Below are positions 1 to 8,151 of a DNA stretch of 20,067 bases, in pieces. The notes beneath the pieces were generated by a model that saw only the letters and a list, made by a program, of their open reading frames with translations, searched no databases and was not told the origin of the DNA. The first letter of the stretch is position 1. The number at the start of each line of letters is the position of its first letter. The stretch is taken from the NCBI GenBank assembly GCA_000697335.1, contig JNEM01017028.1:1-20067 (forward strand), given 5' to 3'. The translations under genes and the position numbers were made by a program. The stretch is from Conidiobolus incongruus B7586. Its lineage: Eukaryota > Entomophthoromycota > Entomophthoromycetes > Entomophthorales > Conidiobolaceae.

Positions 1-480
1 GTAAAATTATTCTTAAACGTATTGATATCTTCTTAACGAATATATATTTTTTGGAATTATGCTCTTATTGATTAATATTTGAACGGCGTGATCTTCGGCG
101 AACGGGGGATGGGGGTATAGATTCTCCACCAAATTAACACGTCTTGGGAAAGCCGCGTCCGGAATAGTATAAGCAAAAGAGAGAGATCTAGGGATTTCCA
201 GGTAAAGGTTAGGGAGATAGGGGGTTTATTGATTTAAGCCAAATAGCTGGGAGGACCCAGATCAAACTCCTTCTCTTCTAGTATAGCTCTGTTTCTGGGT
301 TCTATATATAGTGCATAGAGTAGTAGGTTTCTGGAGTTTTCTGGAGGGTTGTATCATTAGCTGATTAAAGGATAGGGTTGAAGTGGTTGGTCACATGAGG
401 GGGGGAATGACCCTTATATTCAGTTGAAGTAAGCATATTACGTGGGAGGAGAGTCACCTGACTCGTGACAATAGTATAAT
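1..480 (-). promoter_or_regulatory. G-rich block, probable promoter and leader of a leftward gene outside the window
   Basis: Composition differs sharply from the rest of the spacer DNA: runs of G on the + strand (C/T-rich on the minus strand) and local G+C near 50% at about 85-180. Read leftward, a palindromic TATA box (CTATATATAG, 302-311) is followed by about 300 nt with no ATG on the minus strand, which fits a long 5' leader or a 5' UTR with an intron. A stop-free minus-strand frame runs from 225 to 13 (70 codons, no ATG). An inverted pair of TGACTC half-sites lies at 451-464. No protein is recognised and the gene body would lie left of position 1. This is inference from composition and motif order only. 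Confidence 0.35.
451..464. promoter_or_regulatory. bZIP-type palindrome (two TGACTC half-sites)
   Basis: GAGTCA-CC-TGACTC is a perfect inverted repeat with a 2-bp spacer. Each arm is the core of the Gcn4/AP-1 site. An overlapping smaller inverted repeat, GTCAC...GTGAC, lies at 453-469. It sits about 140 bp upstream of the TATA box at 302-311 when read leftward, a reasonable distance for an upstream activating site. Binding is inferred from the motif alone. Confidence 0.35.
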
Positions 481-2162
481 TGTTAATATTCCGTTTTATT
501 ATTCTCAATATATTGAAATAAATTGCTCCATTCAATCAACTTAATTATTTAAAGAGAATTTTTATTAAATAAATATTATAATATATTTCTATACAATAAT
601 ATTTTCATTTATATCATATTAAAATAAGTAGTATTTACATTTTAATATTGATTGTATATTGAAAAAATTATTTTAATGATACTCAAATTAATGATTATAT
701 TTCAGTTTATAATCTACACAAGATTGAATTGGGGAAATATTCATTACTATTATCAAAACATTACCATATGGTAATAACTTTAAAATATTATTTCAATATA
801 TTAATTGATATTTAGCTAATTCTAACTCGTATATAAAAGTTACTTTAATCATTATCAATAACTGAACTCCATAATTTAAAATCATCACATTAATTGATAA
901 GAATTAAAGTTTGTTATTTTGCAATTATTAAGAATTGTTTAACTGTATCACCTATATTTGTCAATATATGTGCTTGTCTTTGATTGGAATTAAATTTTCT
1001 TTTGGATTTCTTCAAAAACAATTGAAGTTTATATACTAAAGTAATTTTAAATTATTGTAATTGAAAATTTGACAAATTTTCATACTAATATAAAATTAAA
1101 AGATAAATGTAATTTTAAATAAATTATCAAATACACTTTTCCAAAAATGGATATTATCAACAAATTTGCAATTGGAACTTTTTCAATCTGAACTATAGAC
1201 GTTTCTATATGAAGTTTAAAAAACCAAGTATTTTGCAATTTTTAATATTATAATTTCAATAACATGTCAATTCTAATATAAGATCTCCTGAAATAATTTT
1301 ATAGGTTTAATCTTTATCAAAATGTAACAGATTTTATTTGGTTCATTTCCACATTTTTTTTCTTTACCATTTAAATAGAACATAAAGAATACCAAAATAA
1401 ATACATTGATCCAAGATTTAAGCTTTATAAAATCATAAATGTACTGATAATACAAAATAGTATACTATAACATATCAATTAGTGATAATTGTAGTTTCAA
1501 ATTTAAGGTCTGCTACTTGCAAGGATTTGGCGGTTCATTGAGTTTGCTGCATTAAACACCACTATAAATAAAACTTTTCAAAAATTATGGATACTTCGGT
1601 ATCTCAATACATGAATAATATAAAACTATATGATATATTTATTTAGATAAATTCAATGATAATATTAATATCCCTTAATTTGAGCTTAATTATTTCAATA
1701 TATTTACTTAATTTTATCAAAAAATAAAAACCAACAATTGACATTATATATATGAATATTAACTATAATAGATATTTACAATAATTCAATAAGTCAATCT
1801 AACTTGTTTGATTATTTCAATTTTCTCTATTTTTTAATTCTAACTTGAATACATGTGAATTATTTCTAAACTAAATTCCTTTTTTGGATATTAAAAATAT
1901 AACAAAAACATTAGAAAAAATCGTTTATAAAAGATATATAATAAAGAATATCCAATGTGAATAACTGATATTATATAATATGTAACACTAAAAAAAGGTT
2001 GGATATTTGATTAACAACAAATTGTATTTATCTTAATTTGAAAGAATTGATAAGGGTTATTATAAAATTACAATGTAATTTTTATGTAAAATAAAATTTA
2101 TATAAAAATAATAAATTATAAAGGAACTTAAAATAAAAAAGATATTTATTAACATCAGCAAA
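481..2162. other. AT-rich spacer without a recognised gene
   Basis: Very A+T-rich, with no frame that looks coding. A frame at 1273-1455 on the minus strand has only the K, N, I, Y and F codons expected from composition. The one patch of richer sequence is around 1503-1561. Read on the minus strand it has a splice-acceptor-like TTTATTTATAG followed by 18 codons (containing NAANSMNRQILASSRP) and a stop. Nothing that would join it to a gene was found. Confidence 0.6.
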
Positions 2163-2235
2163 TGCCTTCTACCAGAATCGAACTGGTGACCTTCCGCTTA
2201 CTAGGCGGACGCTCTGCCAACTGAGCCAAGAAGGC
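2163..2235 (-). tRNA. tRNA-Thr (anticodon AGT)
   Basis: A full 73-nt cloverleaf on the minus strand. Acceptor arms GCCTTCT and AGAAGGC pair completely, with discriminator A. The D arm is GCTC-AGTTGGCA-GAGC. The anticodon stem TCCGC/GCGGA encloses the loop CTAGTAA, giving anticodon AGT, which is read as inosine-GU for ACU and ACC codons. The variable loop is AGGTC and the T arm is ACCAG-TTCGATT-CTGGT. There is no intron and no encoded CCA, as expected for a nuclear tRNA gene. Internal A and B boxes (TGGCTCAGTTGG and AGTTCGATTC) are intact. The nearest T run for Pol III termination is about 25 nt downstream. Confidence 0.97.
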
Positions 2236-2911
2236 TTGTCAACAAAATTATATATTTTTATAATTCATACTATAATTGTATTATACTTATTATATTTTAT
2301 TGTTTTAAGAATTATTAATTATCATTCTTCTTTAACTCTTTATAATTTTTTCTCTCCTCATTTTCTATATATTATTATACTTTTTCTTTTATTTATATAT
2401 CATTATCTTATTAATTCTAAAATAATATTAATCAATTATTTTTTTATAATAATTCAAAGTATGTACAATTTAGTAAAAGTAGTTTATTAAACAAACAACA
2501 CTATAATATATATTAATGTTTTATTATTTTATTTTTAATTTAATTTTTATTTAGTGTAGATTTTATTTTATTGAAATTCAATTATTTTTTATTGCTTAAG
2601 CGATTATAATTTAGAAAAATTATCAATTGATTTTTTATACCTATAAATTATAAAAATGGTTTACTATAAGTTCAATATTATATTTACATTATTGATTTAA
2701 TATATTAATAAATCAATGTTTTAAAATTTAAAATGTTATCAAAATTCAATTTACAATTTAATATCAAGCATTAATTCGGAATTTACAATTTGAATAAAAA
2801 GGTGATCAAACAGTATCAAATCGGCAATAACTTACATACACTAAATACATTATAAATATAGCTATTACCTTAAAATATATTCACATTTAAATTTGTTACT
2901 AAAAAACTAAA
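2236..2911. other. AT-rich spacer and upstream region of the small gene at 2912
   Basis: The 5' flank of tRNA-Thr is T-rich, and a frame of 84 codons at 2236-2490 there is composed almost only of I, L, Y, F and N codons, so it is not taken as a gene. Towards the right end are a TGATCA palindrome (2803-2808) and a TATAAATA box (2851-2858), 54 bp before the ATG at 2912. Confidence 0.55.
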
Positions 2912-3163
2912 ATGAATTTAATCAAAATAGAATTCATTGTAATCTATTTATTCAAATTAAATTCAGCTCTGCAATTTAATACTAAGGAGGCAGTTTTAAA
3001 TGTTCCTTTAAATCCTCAAAAACCAAATAATTTCGAAACTGTTGTCCTCTGCGATGATCCTAGCTGTGGTCCAAGAGTTGGTGTAGTTGTAGATAGAGAT
3101 GCCGTAGCGGCAATGCAAGTTGCTAAAGATGCTTCAGATGGTGAATGGTCAAAATTTTTGTGA
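2912..3163 (+). CDS. Small probable secreted protein, 83 aa, unknown function
   Basis: Not recognised as a known family. The N-terminus looks like a signal peptide: a charged start (MNLIK), a hydrophobic core (about residues 6-14) and a likely cleavage region around NSALQ (17-21). The mature part is polar and has only two cysteines, C47 and C52 (CDDPSC), followed by GPRVGVVVDRDAVAAMQVA and a tail ending EWSKFL. The second half uses GC-containing codons (GCC, GCG, GGT, GAT) unlike the spacer, which argues for a real gene. A TATAAATA box lies 54 bp upstream and a TGATCA element 104 bp upstream. A minus-strand frame across it is a shadow. It has the same size and layout as the proteins at 3394 and 7915, but I cannot align it convincingly to them. 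Confidence 0.6.
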   Translation: MNLIKIEFIVIYLFKLNSALQFNTKEAVLNVPLNPQKPNNFETVVLCDDPSCGPRVGVVVDRDAVAAMQVAKDASDGEWSKFL

Positions 3164-3393
3164 AATATATTTAATAATAAATTAAAATGAATTAATTTTT
3201 CTAACTCATACAAATTTCCCGATCAAATGAAATCAGCTCAAGTCAATCATATTTATAGTAGAGATCACACAGTTTGAAAAACGCAAATAGTTGATCATTC
3301 TTACAATAATAATTGAAAATGCTTCAAATTAATAATATTTAAACTGAATATATTTGATAAATGTCAGTTCTTATCGTTTTGTTATAAACTATT
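3164..3393 (+). promoter_or_regulatory. Intergenic region with GTTGATCATT upstream of the 3394 gene
   Basis: A 230-bp gap between two same-strand small genes. It contains the 10-mer GTTGATCATT (3290-3299), which recurs at 7765-7774 upstream of the paralogue at 7915. The TGATCA core is 97 bp before the ATG at 3394. No clear TATA box is seen at the usual distance. A shared regulator is an inference. Confidence 0.3.
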
Positions 3394-3627
3394 ATGAATT
3401 TAATTTATTTGAATTTATTAGCTAGTATTTGGTCAATACCTTTGTTTACCGGATTTTTCGAAGATGGCTCTATTGGAGATATAGGTAGTAAGAATGACTT
3501 TGCTAATCTCAGTGGAAATCACAGAAATTGTAATTCAAGTGATGCTTCGTGTAATTTTATGAATGGAAACTTAGCTGATGTTAAAGGTTCTCATGTAGGT
3601 GATAACTTGAGTATATTATCACCCTAA
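3394..3627 (+). CDS. Small probable secreted protein, 77 aa, paralogue of the gene at 7915
   Basis: Unknown function. The signal-peptide-like N-terminus (MNLIYLNLLASIWS, cleavage likely near residues 14-16) precedes a mature peptide of about 60 residues rich in G, N, D and S. Two cysteines, C46 and C53, are spaced C-x6-C and followed by NFxNG. From P16 the protein aligns without gaps over 44 residues to the 7915 product, with 17 identities: P-x-F-x-G, I-G-S-x-N, N, N, C, S-x-A-x-C-N-F-x-N-G. Only two cysteines suggests one intramolecular disulphide or dimerisation. The gene has no intron, and the coding sequence is clearly richer in G and C than its flanks. Small secreted proteins of fungi are often effectors or surface proteins, but nothing here proves that. 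Confidence 0.72.
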   Translation: MNLIYLNLLASIWSIPLFTGFFEDGSIGDIGSKNDFANLSGNHRNCNSSDASCNFMNGNLADVKGSHVGDNLSILSP

Positions 3628-4178
3628 TGATAAATAATATTTGGAGTATAAAAATTTATTACAATAAAAATAGTAGTTTCCAATATTAATTATAAATGTA
3701 CTATTAAAAATAGTTGACTAAAATTATAACTAGTTTTTTCTAGCAATATGTAAAAGAATTCGAATCAGATATGAATGATTCGAACATTGATAAATAGGGA
3801 GAACGATATAATAAATTGAAAAAATTTGTGTGTGGAAAGTGAAAACTATGATCCGAAATGTAATTCCATAATCACGAATCGAGTGAAAATCCAATTTGGA
3901 AACACAGAAGTGAAAATAACCAATGATGATAATGATTTGCCCCCCTTTTTTGTCTAACGGTAGACTATCTTCAAACGGTAAGATAGTAGCAAAATAATAC
4001 TCAACAGAACAGCAAAAAACTAGAAAAATAAAATTAAAGATAATGAATACATAAATCAATACATCCATCAATCAATCATAATTAAATCATAATAAAAAAT
4101 CCAATGCCGAATAATAGTATTAACCTTACCATTTTTTTTCTGTCTTTTTCCACTTCTTAGACATCACTACTGGTCAAG
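3628..4178 (+). promoter_or_regulatory. RPS5 promoter and leader, with hairpins and a possible 5' UTR intron
   Basis: The promoter contains two adjacent inverted repeats: GTCTA-ACGG-TAGAC (3952-3965) and ACTATCTT-CAAACGGT-AAGATAGT (3964-3987). The heptamer AACGGTA occurs twice (3956-3962, 3974-3980). A GTAAGA at 3978-3983 matches the donor used in the RPS5 coding intron. A branch-like TATTAAC (4118-4124), a long pyrimidine tract and TTCTTAG (4154-4160) could close a 183-nt leader intron just before the ATG at 4179. The other introns here are 55-67 nt, so this is a hypothesis. A 113-codon minus-strand frame covers 3730-4071. Confidence 0.4.
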
Positions 4179-4838
4179 ATGGCTTTACCCGCTGAAATCG
4201 CTGGAGAATATCAAGGACGCAAACTTTTCAACAAGTGGTCTTACGAAGGTGTCGAAGTTATCGATGTTGCCTTGACCGATTACATTCAAATCCGTCACGA
4301 AGTTTTCCTTCCCCACACCGCCGGTCGTTTCGCCGCCAAGCGTTTCCGTAAGGCTTTGTGCCCCATCGTTGAACGTTTGACCAACTCCTTAATGATGCAC
4401 GGTCGCAACAACGGTAAAAAGGTTATGGCTGTTCGTATCGTCAAACACGCTTTCGAAATCATCCACCTTTTGACCGATCAAAACCCCATCCAAGTCTTGG
4501 TCGATGCCGTTGTCAACACTGGTCCTCGTGAAGATTCCACCCGTATCGGTTCTCAAGGTACCGTCCGTCGTCAAGCTGTTGATGTTTCTCCTCTCCGTCG
4601 TGTCAACCAAGCTATCCACTTGTTGACCACCGGTACCCGCGAAGCTGCTTTCAGAAACGTCAAGTCCATCGCCGAATGCTTAGCTGACGAACTTATCAAC
4701 GCCGCTAAGGGATCTTCTAACTCTTATGCCATTAAGAAGAAGGATGAACTCGAACGTGTTGCCAAGAGTAAGATTATTTTTTGTGCTTTACTATTTTTAA
4801 ACTTGATACTAACATTTGTTTTTTTAGGTAACCGTTAA
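4179..4838 (+). CDS. RPS5: 40S ribosomal protein S5 (uS7), two exons
   Basis: Cytosolic small-subunit protein of the uS7 family. It binds the 3' major domain of 18S rRNA in the head, next to the mRNA exit and E site. Coding exons are 4179-4767 and 4828-4838, giving 199 aa. Family landmarks in order: KLFNKWS near residue 16, [100 protein letters not shown] and the universal C-terminus [13 protein letters not shown]. That C-terminus is restored only by removing the intron 4768-4827 (GTAAGA...TTTAG, TACTAAC branch point at 4807-4813). The intron is 60 nt and stop-free, so the retained form is also open. The N-terminus is short but the ATG context (CAAGATGGC) is good. Codon use is strongly C-ending (GTC, ACC, AAG), typical of high expression. 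AATAAA lies 42 nt after the stop. Confidence 0.98.
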   Translation: MALPAEIAGEYQGRKLFNKWSYEGVEVIDVALTDYIQIRHEVFLPHTAGRFAAKRFRKALCPIVERLTNSLMMHGRNNGKKVMAVRIVKHAFEIIHLLTDQNPIQVLVDAVVNTGPREDSTRIGSQGTVRRQAVDVSPLRRVNQAIHLLTTGTREAAFRNVKSIAECLADELINAAKGSSNSYAIKKKDELERVAKSKIIFCALLFLNLILTFVFLGNR

Positions 4839-4841
4839 AAC

Positions 4842-4885
4842 CAACCTGTACAATATTTTTTGGTTGGCAATCTTGGTCCAATAAA
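4842..4885 (+). terminator. RPS5 3' end: short hairpin and AATAAA poly(A) signal
   Basis: A CCAACC...GGTTGG inverted repeat starts 4 nt after the stop codon and is followed by AATAAA at 4880-4885. A hairpin plus a canonical poly(A) signal fits the end of the RPS5 transcript. The cleavage site itself cannot be placed from sequence. Confidence 0.5.
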
Positions 4886-4969
4886 ATCTCGTATACTTAT
4901 ATATGTCACAAGAGTAGATAATCTATATATGATAAATAGTGTTTATAAACTAAGTTTCCTCTCCCTTAA

Positions 4970-5429
4970 ACTACGTTATTTAGATTTTTATTTTTTAGGC
5001 GAGTCAATATAAATTCTTTGGATGCTTTAGGCGGTATTGGCTTATTTAAAACTTCTGTAATTAGAGATCTTTTTTGGAGCAAACTATGACTGGTCAGAAA
5101 ATATTTTCAAATCCAACAAATCGCGTTACTAGCTTTATTTGCCACAATATCACTCTCTTTTCAATTCTATATATTAATCAAATATTTAGATAATATTATT
5201 CTTGCACATTGTTTATTCTTTTCATCTTCTATAATAATTGTTTAGGGCCTGTGTATCGCATTGAAAAGTGCTATATCAACTTATTTCTAATATTTTCCCT
5301 AACTTTTTATCTTTTTTATTACTAACATATTTCGTACAAAACTTTCTTTAACCGTCAGCAACATAATTTTCATTATTTTCAGCTTCAAATTCATTAATCA
5401 ACCCCTATGTTTATGTTCTACATATATAA
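4970..5429 (+). pseudogene. Remains or unresolved exons of a multi-pass membrane protein
   Basis: One + frame stays open from 4970 to 5290 with only two stops, TGA at 5087-5089 and TAG at 5243-5245. About nine would be expected by chance at this composition. It reads NSLDALGGIGLFKTSVIRD and LFWSKL, then after the TGA LVRKYFQIQQIALLALFATI, a second hydrophobic stretch with ILAHCLFFSSSIIIV, and after the TAG GLCIALKSAISTYF. Two transmembrane-like helices are visible. Further right, a TACTAAC branch point (5320-5326) and acceptors at 5357-5358 and 5381-5382 precede TCA AAT TCA... (5385-5429), reading SNSLINPYVYVLHI. That resembles the NPxxY motif of helix 7 in class A G-protein-coupled receptors. 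Either it is a decayed gene or the exon structure is missed. No start codon is found and family assignment is weak. Confidence 0.35.
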
Positions 5430-7914
5430 CTACCTTTTATTAATCGATTATTTCAACACTTTGATATTCTGTTAACCTACTTTTCCATCATTGTTCAAAA
5501 TATATTAGTTTGTTTAAATTAATACCATGATTGTGTTATCATACCATTTCTGAAATTTATCAATCTTTGATATTTTTAATTTACTATCAATTTTTCAAAT
5601 TTTATTTATTTTCTCTTAATATTAATACATTTTGATCAGTTTAAATATCCTTGATATTATATAAATCACCAAAAATATTCAAAAGAGCCTACAATGGGGT
5701 CTAATTGCAACACATCCATGACATTATACAATGCCAATAATTTCAAAATTTTTATCCCAATTTTCCATTATATTAAATTTTGATTAATTTACTAGCGTTG
5801 TAGTTAAAGAAATATATATAATCAAATTTAATAATTTTTTAAAATTTTAAAATTTTACTTTTTATACTTTATATTTGGACATAAAAATTATATATCCTAT
5901 ATAATTTATTTAGTTATAAAATATACAATACTGTCAATTTTTACAATGAAATTGTGTTTTTTTGCTAAATTAACATTTTATTTAATTGATTGCATTTAAA
6001 TCAAATAGTATTTTGAAGTTTATATATTAATCAAATTCAACTTCATGTTAAAAATAATAATATGATATATTTCATTATATTAATTATATTTTTAACAATT
6101 TTTCAATATTATAATATATTCGAGATTTATTAAGAATTTAAATTATTTAATTAATTGAATTAAAATTTTGTTTTTCTTTGAATAATTAAATTTATTCCAA
6201 AATTATATAAAATTTTTAAATTTAAATACATATATTACTTTTCTTATTTCTCTTACTATTAATAATATAGAATAAAATTATCAAATTCTCATATCTTTTC
6301 TAATGTCAAATTTAACAATATATTTATACATATATATTGGAATATTAATCAAGTATTGCCATTTGGTTATTAATTATGGTGGTATATAATTTAATAATAA
6401 TTTTTTAAATTGGATTTATTTAAATGTAGAACAATTACAAGGTATATACATCAAGAAGTGTTAATTCGACATATAATTATAATGTATTAATATTAAAATA
6501 TCCTAAATTTAATAATTTGATTTTTTACTATATCACAAAATAGTATATGATGTATAGTTATAATTTCACATAAAATAATTGTTTAAAATAATAATATTAT
6601 TATTATTTACTAATTGATATAATGTATTATCATATTTGAACTATTTATTTTCAGTATATTATTTATTTTAGTCTATATATATATCTTATCAAACTGATAA
6701 TTAATATCAATAAATTCAAATAACCTTGTAAATAAATATATTACTTATACTTTTTTAAATTTTAATATCTGATATGAAAAATAACTTATAAACAGATGAT
6801 GAGATATTTGATAATTAAATTTAAAATATACTTTAAATATTAATTTATCATATAAAATTTTAGAATTTATATTTTATAAATATCCTATTATTATTTTGAA
6901 AATATTATTTACAAGGTATAATTAATGATATTATAAGTTACTATTAAAGATATATTAAAATTTCAAAATAGTTTTAATGAATATATGGGTCAATTTAAAG
7001 AATCTTTAAGTTGATATAAATTAATCAATTTAAATATTTTTATAGTTTATTATTACTGAATAAGATACTACACATTCGTAATATATGATTATGTACATTT
7101 TTAAAAAAAATATTATTAGTAAAATTTTGTATATGTATCATAGATAATATTGATAATAGTAAATATTATTTATATTGAATTTTACTTTTAATCAAATGTT
7201 TAAATATTCTTTTCCAATAATTTATCACCAAGTTGAATTACTTATCCATTGAATAGAAAATTCTAAAGAATGAAATTTGGATAATGATGTGAGTATATTA
7301 GATAATACTTCAAATCTCAGATCCCACCATATTTAAATGAAACTTATGATGATTTTTGAAATATGAATTCTAAATATTAATATTCTATTGATATATTTGA
7401 AGATACATAAATTCAATTTTGATAAATGAGAGTGTTTTATTTTCAAATATAGTAATCATTTTTGAGATAGTCGAATTAACTGTAATTACCATTGAGTCAA
7501 CTTTAAAAATTTTTATTAAAATTTATATTTTATTGGATCCAATTACTATAATTTGGAATAAGGGAAATATTTATGATTTAAGAAGGTCTATAAGATAAAT
7601 TAATTATCAGAATATATATTAAATCAAACACAATAAACAAAAAAATCTGTATCTATATTCTAATAATATTATTAAATATATATTTAAAATAATATCAATC
7701 TTCAAATTATTTGTCAAGTATTTAATTCAAAAAAGGTGAGTTGAATTTCGAAAATATTTCAGATGTTGATCATTTTAGAAGATCAAACTTGAGCATGAGT
7801 TAATTTAACAGTAATAAGTGAATTTAAATTGTTAATATAAATACATGTTGAGGTTAAAACAATGAATAATTCTTAATATTACAATTTAAATTAATTATAT
7901 TCAATCACAGTCTA
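5430..7914. other. AT-rich spacer without a recognised gene; upstream region of the 7915 gene
   Basis: No convincing frame on either strand. A small richer patch at 5694-5783 begins ATGGGGTCTAATTGCAAC and encodes 29 codons (MGSNCNTSMTLYNANNF...). This is too short to call, though the SNCNTS segment faintly recalls the RNCNSS region of the 3394 protein. At the right end, the 10-mer GTTGATCATT (7765-7774), GATCAAAC (7781-7788) and a TATAAATA box (7836-7843) precede the gene at 7915. Confidence 0.5.
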
Positions 7915-8151
7915 ATGAAAGTTATAGTAATATTTGGTTATATTGCAACATTAATAGGTTCTCCAATCTTTGAAGGAATCGGTAGGAATATGGGAGTGGT
8001 AGGAATTGGATCAGATAATGGATCATTTAATGCTAACGATAATGCTGTGCGCTGTGGTCGCTCGTCAGCTGCATGTAACTTTTCGAATGGGTTACAAAGA
8101 GGAGGTAACGACGATACTTTTTTAAATGGGTTACAATTATTGAATCACTAG
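7915..8151 (+). CDS. Small probable secreted protein, 78 aa, paralogue of the gene at 3394
   Basis: Unknown function. The signal-peptide-like start (MKVIVIFGYIATLIGS, cleavage likely at about residue 16) is followed by a Gly/Asn/Asp-rich mature region with C47 and C54 in C-x6-C spacing and then NFSNG. From P17 it aligns without gaps over 44 residues to the 3394 protein (17 identities, including P-x-F-x-G, GS-x-N and the A-x-CNF-x-NG core). The C-terminal third differs in sequence but is of similar length. The coding sequence is richer in G and C than its flanks. A TATAAATA box lies 72 bp before the ATG and a shared GTTGATCATT 141 bp before it. The two paralogues are about 4.3 kb apart on the same strand with RPS5 between them, so they are not a tight tandem pair. 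An effector or surface role is possible but not shown. Confidence 0.72.
   Translation: MKVIVIFGYIATLIGSPIFEGIGRNMGVVGIGSDNGSFNANDNAVRCGRSSAACNFSNGLQRGGNDDTFLNGLQLLNH

Noticed and set aside
1273-1455. 60-codon minus-strand frame
   Set aside because: Length expected by chance at this composition; no coding signature.
2236-2490. 84-codon + frame, MSTKLYIFIIHT...
   Set aside because: Begins at a GTG next to tRNA-Thr, is made almost only of AT-rich codons, and has no motif.
3016-3213. 65-codon minus-strand frame over the gene at 2912
   Set aside because: Antisense to the better supported + gene, which has a signal peptide and promoter motifs.
4389-4619. Minus-strand frame within RPS5
   Set aside because: Antisense shadow of strongly biased ribosomal-protein codons.
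4970-5290. Idea that this is mitochondrial DNA (TGA read as Trp)
   Set aside because: Only one TGA is involved, a TAG also interrupts the frame, and no mitochondrial gene is recognised.
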